A DNA stretch of 64,000 nucleotides from Haloarcula hispanica ATCC 33960 (GTDB taxonomy: Archaea > Halobacteriota > Halobacteria > Halobacteriales > Haloarculaceae): assembly GCF_000223905.1 (NCBI RefSeq), contig NC_015948.1, forward strand, positions 1,736,001 through 1,800,000. The letters run 5' to 3'. Shown one piece after another: positions 33,506 through 46,238 of this stretch. Below the pieces are notes generated by a model. That model did not search any database. It was given only the letters and a program-made list of their open reading frames with translations, and was not told the DNA's origin. Every line of letters begins with the position of its first letter. Within the stretch, counting starts at the first letter, position 1. A program made the translations under genes and the position numbers.

Positions 33506-34534
33506 CTAGTACTCGCTTTCAGCCAACAGTCGGTCGAACTTCTCGCGGTCGATGTTCCGCCCTGAAACGGGGAGGACAACCGTCTCACCCCGTACTTCGT
33601 CACCAGCCTGGAGCGCTGCAGCGACAGCCGTCGCGCAGGCCCCCTCCATGACGATGCGGTCCGTCTCGAACAGGCGTGCCACGGCGTCCGCGATGGCGTC
33701 CTCAGATACGAGACGGAAATCCGAGAGCCCCTTCTGGAGTATGCCGGTCGGGAGTGCGAACGGCACCCGGGTCGCGACGCCCTCAGCGATGGTGTCGACG
33801 CTGTCGAGGGCCTCCAACGTCTCCTCCTGCCAAGCGCGGTACACCGCGGGCGCGCCCGCGGCCTGCACACCGACGACAGCGGCGTCGGTCATCGCCCCGA
33901 GCGTGATGCAGTACCCGGCCGCGGCGGTGCCGCCGCCGACGGGACAGAACACGCGGTCGACATCGGGCCGTTCGTCGAGGATTTCGAGCCCCGCCGTGCC
34001 GACGCCGGCGAGAAGCTTCGGTTCGTTGCCCGAATGGACGTAGCGCGCCTCGCGCTGGGTCGCAAGCTCCTCGATGTGTTCGCGGGCCTCGTCGTAGTCC
34101 TCGCCGTACTGGATGACTTCTGCGCCGAGTTGCTCCAGCGCGCCGACCTTTCCGGCGTTGGCTTCTTCGGGGACGCCGATAGTGACGGGCACGTCGAACT
34201 CGCGGCCTGCCCAGGCGATAGACTGGCCGTGGTTCCCCGTGCTCGCGGCGAGTAGCCCGGCGTCGTGGAACTCCTCGTCGAGGGACGCGACGAGGTTCAC
34301 CCCGCCGCGGACTTTGAACGCGCCGGTCGGAAGTGTGTCCTCACGCTTGAGCAGGACATCCGCGTCGAGGGCTTCGGAGAGGGCTTCGCTGCGGACTAGG
34401 GGCGTCTCCGGGAGGTGTTGTCGGATGCGTTGCCGGGCGCGCGCGACCGTTGCAACTGTCGGCGGCGTCAGGTCGTGATACGGAAAGAGGGTCGTCTCGT
34501 CCGGGGAATCGATCGGTTCGTAGCGACCGGCCAT
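33506..34534 (-). CDS. Threonine/serine dehydratase (PLP type II fold)
   Basis: 342 residues from ATG 34534, chosen because TTTACT at about 34560-34566 gives a leaderless start; a GTG lies 24 nt upstream. The PLP lysine is in TGAFKVRGG, the substrate loop is STGNHGQS, and the phosphate loop is PVGGGTAAAG. Length and motifs fit catabolic threonine ammonia-lyase without the ACT-like regulatory domain of biosynthetic IlvA. It makes 2-oxobutanoate from threonine; serine racemase/dehydratase activity is a possible alternative. Confidence 0.85.
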   Translation of the reverse strand: MAGRYEPIDSPDETTLFPYHDLTPPTVATVARARQRIRQHLPETPLVRSEALSEALDADVLLKREDTLPTGAFKVRGGVNLVASLDEEFHDAGLLAASTGNHGQSIAWAGREFDVPVTIGVPEEANAGKVGALEQLGAEVIQYGEDYDEAREHIEELATQREARYVHSGNEPKLLAGVGTAGLEILDERPDVDRVFCPVGGGTAAAGYCITLGAMTDAAVVGVQAAGAPAVYRAWQEETLEALDSVDTIAEGVATRVPFALPTGILQKGLSDFRLVSEDAIADAVARLFETDRIVMEGACATAVAAALQAGDEVRGETVVLPVSGRNIDREKFDRLLAESEY

Positions 34535-34614
34535 ACTACTACCCGAGAGAGCGGACACAGTAAATGGCGCGGTCGACGGGAGCGTTTTTCAGCGACCCGG
34601 TCCAGCCCCACAGT

Positions 34615-35157
34615 ATGTACGAAGTCGAGGTGAAAGTGCCAGCGGATATCGAGGCTGTCGCGGAGCGACTCGACGAACTCGGGGCCGAGCAGGTCGACAC
34701 GGTGATACAGACGGACACGTACTACGACGCCCCCCATCGGGATTTCGCCGAGACGGACGAGGCGTTCCGGGTCCGTCGCGAGACCAGAAAGGGGGAGACG
34801 AACGCGAAAGTCACCTACAAGGGGCCGCTCCTCGAAGCGGAGTCGAAGAGCCGAGAGGAGTTCGAAACAGGCGTCGAAGACGGCGACGACATCGACGCTA
34901 TCGTCCAGCACCTCGGCTTCGAGCCCGCGGCGACCGTCCGGAAGAACCGCCGGGTGTACGAGGTCCGAGAATACGACGTCACGCTCGACGCTGTCGACGA
35001 CGTCGGCGAGTTCGTCGAAGTCGAACGGGAGACCGACGGCGACATCGAACCCGTGCGAGAGGGGGCCTACGAGGTGCTTCAGGACCTCAGTCTGGACCCC
35101 AGTGACCAGCAGCGGACCTCCTATCTCGGTATGCTACTTAGCGATGCGAACGAGTAA
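34615..35157 (+). CDS. CYTH-domain protein (class IV adenylyl cyclase/CyaB-like)
   Basis: 180 residues from ATG 34615; a T-rich element (GTTTTTC, 34584-34590) lies about 28 nt upstream, matching a leaderless start. The N-terminal EVEVKV is the ExExK signature of the CYTH tunnel fold, followed by QTDTYYD, FRVRRE, VTYKGP and EVRE motifs that line the phosphate tunnel. Archaeal members resemble CyaB and thiamine-triphosphatase; the substrate (ATP, ThTP or polyphosphate) cannot be settled from sequence. Confidence 0.87.
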   Translation: MYEVEVKVPADIEAVAERLDELGAEQVDTVIQTDTYYDAPHRDFAETDEAFRVRRETRKGETNAKVTYKGPLLEAESKSREEFETGVEDGDDIDAIVQHLGFEPAATVRKNRRVYEVREYDVTLDAVDDVGEFVEVERETDGDIEPVREGAYEVLQDLSLDPSDQQRTSYLGMLLSDANE

Positions 35158-35216
35158 TCATTCCGCTATTATCTGTTCCCGTAAGTTATAGAACCCGGCC
35201 AGACGAAGTCGAGGCA

Positions 35217-36419
35217 ATGACCGAGCGGAACATCCACGTCCAACCTGCAAGCGGGCTCGCCGTCGAAGATCAGGACATCGAAGTCGTAGAGCGCAAGGGT
35301 ATCGGCCATCCGGACTCCATCTGCGACGGCATCGCGGAGACAGTGTCGCGTGCGCTGGCACAGACGTACATCGACCGGTTCGGCACAGTCTTGCACTACA
35401 ACACCGACGAGACACAACTCGTCGCCGGCACTGCCGCCCCCGCGTACGGCGGCGGCGAAGTGCTTGAGCCGATCTACATTCTGGTCGTCGGCCGAGCGAC
35501 GAAGAAGTTCGACGGCGAGCGCATCCCGGCCGAGAGTATTGCCCTCCAGGCCGCACGCGACTACCTCGACGAGCAGTTCCCCCACCTCGACCTCGGTTCC
35601 GACGTCATCGTCGACGTCCAGTTCGGCGAAGGGTCGGGCGACCTCCAGACCGTGTTCGGCGAGGAAGCAGCAATTCCGATGGCGAACGATACCAGCTACG
35701 GCGTCGGCCATGCTCCCCTGACAGAGACTGAGAAGATCGTTCTCAACACCGAGGAGACATTGACCGGCGAGTACGCCGAGTCCAACCCGGTCGTCGGCCA
35801 GGACGTGAAGGTAATGGGCAAGCGCGAGGGCGATCACATCGACGTGACCGTGGCCGTTGCGATGGTCGACGAACACGTTCCGGACCTCGACGCGTACAAA
35901 GCCGCTGTTTCGGACGTTCAAGCGTTCGTCACCGACCTCGCCGAGGAGTACACCGACCGGGACGTAACGGTTCACGTCAACACGGCTGACGACTACGACG
36001 CCGAGTCGATCTATCTCACGACGACCGGCACCAGCGCCGAGCAGGGCGATGACGGCTCCGTTGGCCGCGGGAACCGCGCGAACGGCCTCATCACGCCCAA
36101 CCGCCCGATGAGCATGGAAGCGACGTCCGGGAAGAACCCCGTCAACCACATCGGGAAGATATACAATCTCCTCTCGACGGAGATCGCACAGTCCGTCGCG
36201 AGCGAGGTCGATGGCATCCGACAGGTCCAGATGCGCCTGCTCTCACAGATCGGATCACCGATCGACGAACCCCACGTCGCTGACGCGACGGTTATCACTG
36301 AGGACGGTGTCGCAGTCGGCGACGTCGAAGCGGACATCCAGGCCACAATCGACGACGAACTCGCCGACGTGACCGATATCACGCGACAGGTCATCGACGG
36401 CAACCTCTCGACGTTCTGA
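35217..36419 (+). CDS. mat: Archaeal-type S-adenosylmethionine synthetase
   Basis: 400 residues, the normal size of the archaeal MAT family, which differs strongly from bacterial MetK. Motifs visible include [49 protein letters not shown] and [20 protein letters not shown] (catalytic and phosphate loops). It makes S-adenosylmethionine from methionine and ATP. A TATA-like element (GTTATAGAA, 35185-35193) sits about 27 nt before ATG 35217, consistent with a leaderless message. Confidence 0.95.
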   Translation: MTERNIHVQPASGLAVEDQDIEVVERKGIGHPDSICDGIAETVSRALAQTYIDRFGTVLHYNTDETQLVAGTAAPAYGGGEVLEPIYILVVGRATKKFDGERIPAESIALQAARDYLDEQFPHLDLGSDVIVDVQFGEGSGDLQTVFGEEAAIPMANDTSYGVGHAPLTETEKIVLNTEETLTGEYAESNPVVGQDVKVMGKREGDHIDVTVAVAMVDEHVPDLDAYKAAVSDVQAFVTDLAEEYTDRDVTVHVNTADDYDAESIYLTTTGTSAEQGDDGSVGRGNRANGLITPNRPMSMEATSGKNPVNHIGKIYNLLSTEIAQSVASEVDGIRQVQMRLLSQIGSPIDEPHVADATVITEDGVAVGDVEADIQATIDDELADVTDITRQVIDGNLSTF

Positions 36420-36466
36420 GGCGGCGAGGCGACACCCCTTTACTCGCCGGTAGTCAACTCGCGGGC

Positions 36467-37654
36467 ATGCATCCACCGGACGCCGATAGCGTGCTCGTCC
36501 GCCACGGCGAACTCGGCGTCAAGAGCGATCAGGTCCGCCGGAAGATGGAGGGGCAACTGGCGGACAACCTCCGAGCGATGCTCGACGCGCGCGGCTTGTC
36601 AGGAGACATCGAACAGCGCCGGAACCGGCTGTTCGTCCACACTGACCACCCGGAGGGCGTGACCGCAGCCGCGGCCGACACGTTCGGCGTCACCTCCGCC
36701 TCGGCGGTCACGACCGTCGATCCGACGTTGTCTGCAATCAAAACGGCACTGGCCGCGACCGCACGAGAACAGCACGACGGCGGCACTTTCGCTGTCAACG
36801 CTCGCCGGGCAGGGCCAGCAGACGCACACCCCTTTTCGAGTACGGACATCGAGTCCGACGGTGGCACCGCCGTCTGGGAGGTAATCGAAGGACTGGGCGG
36901 CGAGCCTGCTGTCGACCTCGACAACCCCGATTTCGAGCTGTTCGTCGAGTGCCGGACTGACGAGGCCTACGTCTTCTGTGAGAAACGTGCGGGACCCGGT
37001 GGCCTCCCGCTCGGGACCCAGCGCCCCGTCGTCGCCCTCGTCAGCGGCGGCATCGACTCGCCCGTCGCCGCCTGGCAGGTGATGAAACGCGGCGCACCCG
37101 TGATCCCCGTTTACGTCGACCTCGGTGACTACGGCGGCCCCGACCACCGGGCGCGAGCCGTTTCGACTGTCGAGACGCTCGCTTCGTATGCACCTGGACA
37201 CGACCTGTCGCTGTCCGTAATCGACGCCGGTGACGTCGTCACCGACATCTCTCAAAACCTCGGGGCGCTCCGAATGCTCGTGCTCCGCCGGTTCATGCTC
37301 GCGGCCGCCGACGCTATCGGGCAGGACCGGGACGCCGTCGGCATCGTCACCGGCGAAGCTATCGGGCAGAAATCCAGCCAGACGAGCGCGAACATCGCGG
37401 TCACGGACGCCGCGACTACGCTCCCGGTGCACCGACCGAACCTCACCGTCGACAAGTCCGAGATAACCAATCACGCGCGGACAATCGGGACCTTCGAGGA
37501 CTCGACAATCGACACCGGTTGCAACCGCGTCGCCCCATCGCATCCGGAAACCAATGCATCGCTCGAAGCAGTTCGGACAGCCGAACCAGACGACCTGTTC
37601 GAGCGTGCCGAGGCCTGTGCCCGGGACCGCGTCGTCGTCCCCATCGAAAGCTAA
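36467..37654 (+). CDS. thiI: ThiI, tRNA 4-thiouridine synthase
   Basis: 395 residues with the ThiI order: N-terminal ferredoxin-like region (VRHGELGVKSDQVRRKM), THUMP domain (to about residue 160), and the PP-loop ATPase (SGGIDSPVAAWQVMKRG near 190). The rhodanese domain of some bacterial ThiI is absent, as usual in archaea. A CNR motif near residue 350 may supply the catalytic Cys. It adenylates U8 of tRNA for thiolation. It is 47 bp after mat, same strand. Confidence 0.92.
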   Translation: MHPPDADSVLVRHGELGVKSDQVRRKMEGQLADNLRAMLDARGLSGDIEQRRNRLFVHTDHPEGVTAAAADTFGVTSASAVTTVDPTLSAIKTALAATAREQHDGGTFAVNARRAGPADAHPFSSTDIESDGGTAVWEVIEGLGGEPAVDLDNPDFELFVECRTDEAYVFCEKRAGPGGLPLGTQRPVVALVSGGIDSPVAAWQVMKRGAPVIPVYVDLGDYGGPDHRARAVSTVETLASYAPGHDLSLSVIDAGDVVTDISQNLGALRMLVLRRFMLAAADAIGQDRDAVGIVTGEAIGQKSSQTSANIAVTDAATTLPVHRPNLTVDKSEITNHARTIGTFEDSTIDTGCNRVAPSHPETNASLEAVRTAEPDDLFERAEACARDRVVVPIES

Positions 37655-37681
37655 ATTTCCGGGGCGGGCCAGGGTTGAGCC

Positions 37682-38227
37682 ATGACGCAGGTCTGTCTCG
37701 TCGGGAGCGAGGACGTGAATCTCCGGTACGAACTCCTCTCTCGCGAGACCGCACGGAACGCACTCGCCACCTACGACCTGCAGGAACCGTTCGCGAATAC
37801 CGTCGCCGTCGACACCGTGAGTCTCGGGGCGGCGGTGGCGCTTCTCAACGACTTGAACTGGTATCTCGTCCGCTTCGCTGACGCCGCGTTCGTTCGTGAT
37901 CCATCGATCAGCGAAACGGAGTGGCTCTCCCGGGATCTCGCCGCGGCGATCCGGGACGACGACGTTGCGCCCGAAGATACCGGTCGCTTTCTCAAGGTGT
38001 ACGGTATTGTCGAACCGGACGTGACCGGCGAATCTAATGCCGAAGGCTCGTCGGAAGGAGAGTCGGAGCCAACGCCGGACACACAGGCGATGGAGACCGA
38101 GCGCCCACCCGAACTTGTCGAGCCGATGCTCCTGACACGGACTGGAGACACGATTCCCGAGTACGACCTTCGAGACGTGGACGACACGCTCATCGTCAGG
38201 GTGACCGAATCGGAGTTCGGGGCCTGA
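37682..38227 (+). CDS. Haloarchaeal conserved protein (DUF5804-like)
   Basis: 181 residues, acidic, no cysteine cluster, no membrane helix. An N-terminal domain (TQVCLVGSEDVNLRYELLSRETARNAL to NDLNWYLVRFADAAFV) is followed by a low-complexity acidic linker at about 115-140 and a C-terminal beta-like segment. I recall such proteins as a haloarchaea-specific family, but no function is known to me. It is 27 bp after thiI and may be co-transcribed. Confidence 0.65.
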   Translation: MTQVCLVGSEDVNLRYELLSRETARNALATYDLQEPFANTVAVDTVSLGAAVALLNDLNWYLVRFADAAFVRDPSISETEWLSRDLAAAIRDDDVAPEDTGRFLKVYGIVEPDVTGESNAEGSSEGESEPTPDTQAMETERPPELVEPMLLTRTGDTIPEYDLRDVDDTLIVRVTESEFGA

Positions 38228-38262
38228 CTCGGGCCACACCGCGCGCGCAGAACAGACCGGGC

Positions 38263-39174
38263 TCAGTCGAACATCCCGGTCGACATATACCGCTCCCCGC
38301 TGTCCCAGTAGACTGTGACCACGAGCGGGTCGTCGACGCCGTCTGCGACGAGTTGTTCGGCTACCTCTCGCGCGGCGAGGTTCGACGCGCCCGAGGACTG
38401 GCCGACGAGGATGCCCTCCTCGTGGGCGAGTCGACGGCACTCGTCTTCAGCATCCGGGAGTTCGACCGTCAGCACGTCGTCCAACAGGTCGGTATCGAGG
38501 TTGTCGCTGACAAACCCCGGCCCCATCCCCTGGAAGCTGTCCTCGCCAGTGCCCGGTTCCATCCCGGAGAGGACGGCGTTGTCGGCTGGTTCGACAGCGA
38601 CGATATCCATCTCGGGGAACGCCTCACGCAGTCGACGGCCGGTCCCGGTGAGCGTCCCGCCGGTACCGACACCCGCCACCAGCGCGTCGACGGTCCGGTC
38701 ACCCACCTGTTCGAGTATCTCCTCACCCGTCGTCTCGTAGTGTGCCTTCGGGTTCGCCGGGTTCTCGAACTGCCGCAACTGGACGTAGTCGTCGCGCTCG
38801 CACAGTTCATCCGCGCGCTCTTTCGCGTCGGAGATGTCACCCTCGACCAGTTCGATCTCCGCGCCGTAGGCCTTCATTATCTGGCGGCGCTCCGGTGACT
38901 TCGAGGACGGCATCACCAGCACCACGTCGTAGCCTTTGGTCGCGCCAACCATCGCCATTCCGATGCCAGTGTTGCCACTCGTCGGTTCGACCAGCGTATC
39001 ACCCGGTTCGAGCGTGCCGTTTCGCTCGGCGTCGTCGATCATGTACTTCGCCGGCCGGTCCTTCGCGGACCCGCCCGGGTTGAACGACTCGATCTTCGCT
39101 GCAACGGTTGCCCCCTCCGGCGCGCGAACCGAGACCAGTGGGGACCCGATTGTATCGAGAATAGAGTCTTTCAT
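38263..39174 (-). CDS. cysK: Cysteine synthase (O-acetylserine sulfhydrylase)
   Basis: 303 residues. The PLP lysine lies in NPGGSAKDRPAKYM (near residue 40), substrate loop TSGNTGIG, and the phosphate-binding loop AGVGTGGTLTGTGR. The C-terminal Ser of GQSSGAS completes the active site. It makes cysteine from O-acetylserine (or O-phosphoserine) and sulfide. The DNA from 39175 to 39274 on its upstream side holds no other gene. Confidence 0.93.
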   Translation of the reverse strand: MKDSILDTIGSPLVSVRAPEGATVAAKIESFNPGGSAKDRPAKYMIDDAERNGTLEPGDTLVEPTSGNTGIGMAMVGATKGYDVVLVMPSSKSPERRQIMKAYGAEIELVEGDISDAKERADELCERDDYVQLRQFENPANPKAHYETTGEEILEQVGDRTVDALVAGVGTGGTLTGTGRRLREAFPEMDIVAVEPADNAVLSGMEPGTGEDSFQGMGPGFVSDNLDTDLLDDVLTVELPDAEDECRRLAHEEGILVGQSSGASNLAAREVAEQLVADGVDDPLVVTVYWDSGERYMSTGMFD

Positions 39175-39274
39175 CGCCGCCGGCTACGCGCGCCCGACTT
39201 AAACGCCTACTGAAGGTCCCAAACAGTTCGTGGACTCACGACACGCGGCAGCGCTTTCCGGCGTCGACACCCTC

Positions 39275-39694
39275 TCACGTAAACAGATTTATGTCGTCGA
39301 CCGGCAGCACCGAGTAATCGACTGACAGCGTGTCTTTCGTGGCTCGGACTTTGCCGACGAACGCGGAAATGTCCTCTAGCTGTCCCTCCAACACGAATAG
39401 TTCCATACAGTACCGGTCGCCGACGTGGCTGTGGAAGTTCGACGCGACGATAGACTCGTGGTCGTGCCGGAGGTGCATCATTTTCTCCTCGACGGTCGTC
39501 GTCTCGTAATCGAACAGCACTGTGACGATGGCCATCAGTTCGCGGTCCTCCAGCCGCTTGTCCTCGAACTCCCCCATCAGATTCCGGACCGCTTCCCGAA
39601 CGACCTCGCTGCGACCCGTGTATCCGTGTTCGTCGGCGAACGTGTCGATTCGCTCCTCCAGTTCGTCCGGCATCGAGATACTAACAACGCCCAT
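39275..39694 (-). CDS. nikR: NikR, nickel-responsive ribbon-helix-helix regulator
   Basis: 139 residues. Residues 1-45 form the ribbon-helix-helix ([35 protein letters not shown]). The C-terminal ACT-like domain carries the nickel site HLRHDHE and [14 protein letters not shown], with the canonical H-X-H-X5-C ligands. It should repress nickel-uptake genes when Ni is bound; no nickel transporter is in view, so targets lie elsewhere. Start ATG 39694 is leaderless-like behind TATTAATA. Confidence 0.93.
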   Translation of the reverse strand: MGVVSISMPDELEERIDTFADEHGYTGRSEVVREAVRNLMGEFEDKRLEDRELMAIVTVLFDYETTTVEEKMMHLRHDHESIVASNFHSHVGDRYCMELFVLEGQLEDISAFVGKVRATKDTLSVDYSVLPVDDINLFT

Positions 39695-39727
39695 GTATTA
39701 ACTCGGCGCCGTTGGAGTATTAATAGT
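39694..39727 (-). promoter_or_regulatory. nikR promoter with possible NikR operator
   Basis: CTATTAATAC on the minus strand (about 39717-39726) is the TATA box, about 27 nt before ATG 39694. Imperfect inverted half-sites TGTATTAA (39694-39701) and TTAATAGT (39720-39727) are separated by 18 bp, roughly like NikR operators, and overlap both start codon and TATA box. Autoregulation is possible; the match is only six bases per side. Confidence 0.35.
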
Positions 39728-39845
39728 TCATATCTGCCGCATAGACTGGAATCACTCTGGATAGCGCTGCCGCTAGCTCGTATCTTGTAAACGACGAACG
39801 ACTGGCTTGGTGAGCTGACAGCTCTCGGTTTGTACAAATACAGAA

Positions 39846-39881
39846 AGCCCACTCGGGAGAGATGTCTCTCCTGAGTGGGCT
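39846..39881 (-). terminator. Hairpin after 5S rRNA, probable operon terminator
   Basis: Arms 39846-39854 and 39873-39881 pair over 9 bp, then after one mismatch 39856-39862 pairs with 39865-39871 over 7 bp. On the minus strand it follows the 5S 3' end by 14 nt and is followed by a T-rich stretch (TTTCTGTATTTG). Position and form suggest the rRNA terminator or a 3' processing stem. Confidence 0.7.
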
Positions 39882-39895
39882 ATGTAAGTATGAAT

Positions 39896-40017
39896 GGTGG
39901 CGGCGAACCGCGTTTCCCAGAGGCTCGCGCACTCCAGTACTCCCCGGAACGCTGGTGGGCTTATCTTCCGTGTTCGGGATGGGTACGGGAGGCAACCCCA
40001 CCGCTGTGGCCGCCTAA
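39896..40017 (-). rRNA. rrf: 5S ribosomal RNA
   Basis: The minus strand begins TTAGGCGGCCACAGCGGTGG at 40017 and ends CGCCGCCACC at 39896, 122 nt, essentially the known Haloarcula 5S. The central loop CCCATCCCGAACACGGAAG and the closing ends (TTAGGCGG with CCGCCACC) are intact. It is 138 nt after 23S. No tRNA follows; a hairpin does. Confidence 0.97.
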
Positions 40018-40102
40018 CGTCGAGTCGTGGAATCGAACCACGAAAGTACCAGTCTCGATCAACTTTTCCACCGTGTGATTACGTGCGATCCAGTTTGCGC
40101 CT

Positions 40103-40143
40103 GGACTCGTTCAGCGACGAGTAAATCGTCGGTGAATGAGTCA
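40103..40143 (-). repeat. 23S processing stem, 3' arm
   Basis: Two segments pair with the spacer before 23S: 40103-40114 with 43098-43109 (12 bp, GGACTCGTTCAG and its complement) and 40133-40143 with 43086-43096 (10 of 11). The interrupted helix is the usual substrate for excision of pre-23S. Confidence 0.75.
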
Positions 40144-40155
40144 CAGTGCGTATGA

Positions 40156-43077
<2,922 letters not shown>

Positions 43078-43085
43078 CGTCGTTG

Positions 43086-43109
43086 TGACTCGTTCAACTG
43101 AACGAGTCC
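43086..43109 (-). repeat. 23S processing stem, 5' arm
   Basis: Partner of 40103-40143. The two blocks here also contain the complementary pair ACTCGTTCA / TGAACGAGT (43088-43096 and 43099-43107) and could form a local hairpin instead, so alternative folding is possible. Confidence 0.7.
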
Positions 43110-43346
43110 AGTGGACGCCTGGATCGCACGTACACACGGTTTCATACTCGCCCCCAAGGTGGAGATGGTGGGCGAATCGACCCTTCCCAGGCGCGGTTTC
43201 ACCCGACCTGGTGCATCTGTCGTCGTATCACAGTCGAACGCCGTCCCACACTTAAGGGGACGGATTCGAAGCGATACGGAATACGGACCCGTCGGGAGTT
43301 GCACCCGACATCCCCGTGAGGGGATATCCGCCTCGGATAGGTCTTT

Positions 43347-43374
43347 GTGAGCCCAGCGGGCCCATGCAGTAGTC
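43347..43374 (-). repeat. 16S processing stem, 3' arm
   Basis: Pairs with 44998-45025 upstream of 16S: 9 bp (GTGAGCCCA side), an internal loop, then 14 bp containing CCCATGCAGTAGTC. This brings the 16S ends together for cleavage by the splicing-type endonuclease. The loop differs in length on the two strands (4 and 5 nt). Confidence 0.75.
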
Positions 43375-43452
43375 GGCGCTTGCCGACTCGCGGTGACTTG
43401 TGGTCACCAGTCAGTGTAGGTGGGTCAGGCCAGAGGCCTGATCCCGGTCAGT

Positions 43453-44924
<1,472 letters not shown>

Positions 44925-45230
44925 GTGCTGATATACATCAGCGGCGGAAGTGGTTGCACTCCGTCGGAAGCTAACACACTGGTTCCTACACCAGTGTTGA
45001 CTACTGCATGGGTCCGTGGGCTCACATCAGATTCCATCTTGACGGCGGACCGCAGGGGTGGAATCCTCATGGGGTGGATCTCGCCGGCCCCAAAGGGGAA
45101 GGCGAGATCCTCTCGTAGCTCAAGCCGACCCAGGTGGCCGACCGAGCGTGTCGACCCGGGCTCGCTGCCCGGTGCGACCTTCGCATTAGTTCAGAAGACG
45201 GGGGAACATATAAATGAATCGTCTCACACC
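44925..45230 (-). promoter_or_regulatory. rRNA operon leader and proximal promoter
   Basis: On the minus strand TCATTTATATG at 45207-45217 is a strong TATA box, placing a start near 45187 and a leader of about 260 nt. The leader contains a large hairpin (arms 45076-45085 and 45101-45110 with an inner CCCC/GGGG pair) and the 16S processing arm. No gene is present; frames here are chance. Confidence 0.6.
44998..45025 (-). repeat. 16S processing stem, 5' arm in the leader
   Basis: Complement of 43347-43374. Closer to 16S a further short match is seen (GTGTAGG in the leader with CCTACAC after 16S). The leader arm lies about 74 nt before the mature 5' end. Confidence 0.75.
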
Positions 45231-45552
45231 CGCCCTGTGTAGAACACACACGACGCATACGTAACGTGATGGCGTGACACGCATAACCGCAAGACGGCAT
45301 CCGGGTGTCGGTGATCCAACGTGTATTCGTTCTCAGATTCTGACATGCGGTTCAGTGACCGAGTTCCAGCCAGCCATTATATATCAATTGGGAGTAGTAG
45401 GAACTCGACGGTAGACAACTGTAGTGTGCCGAGAGCTAAGAGCAAGGGTCGGAACACTCGACAAGCAAGCAGTCAGACCAGGGACAATCGCTGGTCACAG
45501 CAGAGAACTATCTCACTGTCGTCGTGAACCAGGACGCGGTACAGTGGTAAAA
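45231..45552. other. Region upstream of rRNA promoter
   Basis: Gene-free. A second possible minus-strand rRNA promoter is GATATATAATG at 45375-45385, and a weaker GGTTATGC near 45281-45288. Haloarchaeal rRNA operons often have tandem promoters. The stretch just after the aIF1A stop (45500-45552) shows no clear terminator. Confidence 0.4.
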
Positions 45553-45849
45553 TTAGGCGGTCAGCGAGTCGATGTGGCCTTCGGCACGGAGCTGGTCAGC
45601 GTCTTGCCCCTTGTAGCGCCATTCGATGTTGGCCTTCTCGTCTTGCCAGTCCCATGGTTCGGCGAGAACGATGTCGTCCTCGTTAATCCAGGTTCGGAAC
45701 TTCATCCGGCCCGGAATCCGTCCGAGTCGGGTTTCGCCGTCCTCACAGCGAATGCGGACGTGGTTCCCACCAAGGTGCTCTGTTACCACTGCAAACATCT
45801 CGTCGTTTGTAGGCATGCGGAGATTCCGCCGCCCTGAATCGTCGCTCAC
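45553..45849 (-). CDS. eif1A: Translation initiation factor aIF1A paralogue
   Basis: 98 residues from GTG 45849. The N-terminus [12 protein letters not shown] is conserved in aIF1A, showing that the GTG rather than ATG 45816 is the start. The OB-fold follows ([68 protein letters not shown]). aIF1A binds the A-site region of the small subunit in initiation. Several positions differ from what I recall of the main haloarchaeal protein (LGRIPG, KFRTWIN, NIEW), suggesting a second copy. It lies next to the rRNA operon. Confidence 0.9.
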   Translation of the reverse strand: MSDDSGRRNLRMPTNDEMFAVVTEHLGGNHVRIRCEDGETRLGRIPGRMKFRTWINEDDIVLAEPWDWQDEKANIEWRYKGQDADQLRAEGHIDSLTA

Positions 45850-45869
45850 AATATAAATACAGTGTCCTC

Positions 45870-45880
45870 CCGTATAAGTC
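45870..45880 (-). promoter_or_regulatory. TATA box of aIF1A gene
   Basis: GACTTATACGG on the minus strand, centred near 45875, lies about 27 nt before GTG 45849, so the message should be leaderless. A nearer AT-rich stretch (TATTTATATT, 45851-45860) would start transcription after the GTG and is less compatible with the conserved N-terminus. Confidence 0.5.
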
Positions 45881-46001
45881 GTTTGAGAGGCGAGATAGCG
45901 TGTACCATGCGCCCGACATAGCGGCCGTGCCACGGCAGGAGCTTGCCGATAGCTACTGGGAATAGTGAACGGTGAGAACGAACTGACGACAGGACGTCGA
46001 T

Positions 46002-46238
46002 TCAGTCGGCAGTCAGCGCCTGTGGTTCGTCGGCTTCCTCGGCCATCGCATCCGTCAGTCCGGAAGCGAGCGCAAACACTGCTTCCTTGTGGTCAGTCTT
46101 CGATTTGTGGATCGATGTCGGTTTGACACCGAGATCAGCGTACAGATCGTGCTCGACGCTCGTGTCCGCTTCGTGCTCGTAGTGGTGTTGTACCTGCGCG
46201 AGAAGGCTGTGAAGGTGAATGAGTTCTTGCTTCTTCAT
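46002..46238 (-). CDS. UPF0058 family protein
   Basis: 78 residues. The start [21 protein letters not shown] and the middle [26 protein letters not shown] are typical of this archaeal family; several His ([17 protein letters not shown]) could bind metal. The function is not known. It sits alone between the aIF1A gene and a gene-poor region. Confidence 0.8.
   Translation of the reverse strand: MKKQELIHLHSLLAQVQHHYEHEADTSVEHDLYADLGVKPTSIHKSKTDHKEAVFALASGLTDAMAEEADEPQALTAD

Larger units (their letters stand above)
43078..43452 (-). other. 16S-23S spacer without a recognisable tRNA
   Basis: 375 nt. I looked for tRNA-Ala (usual in archaeal spacers) on both strands and found none. What is there are the distal arm of the 16S processing stem (43347-43374) and the proximal arms of the 23S stem (43086-43109). 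A hairpin at about 43281-43298 superficially resembles a T-arm but has no matching tRNA body. Confidence 0.7.

Noticed and set aside
43275-43343. tRNA-like segment in the 16S-23S spacer (GGGCTCA start and a T-arm-like hairpin)
   Set aside because: The GGGCTCA belongs to the 16S processing stem; the supposed anticodon stem has a 4-nt loop, the T-loop has G where T is invariant, and no D-arm forms.
45231-45552. Small frames upstream of the rRNA promoter
   Set aside because: No start with suitable promoter spacing, poor codon use and no motif.
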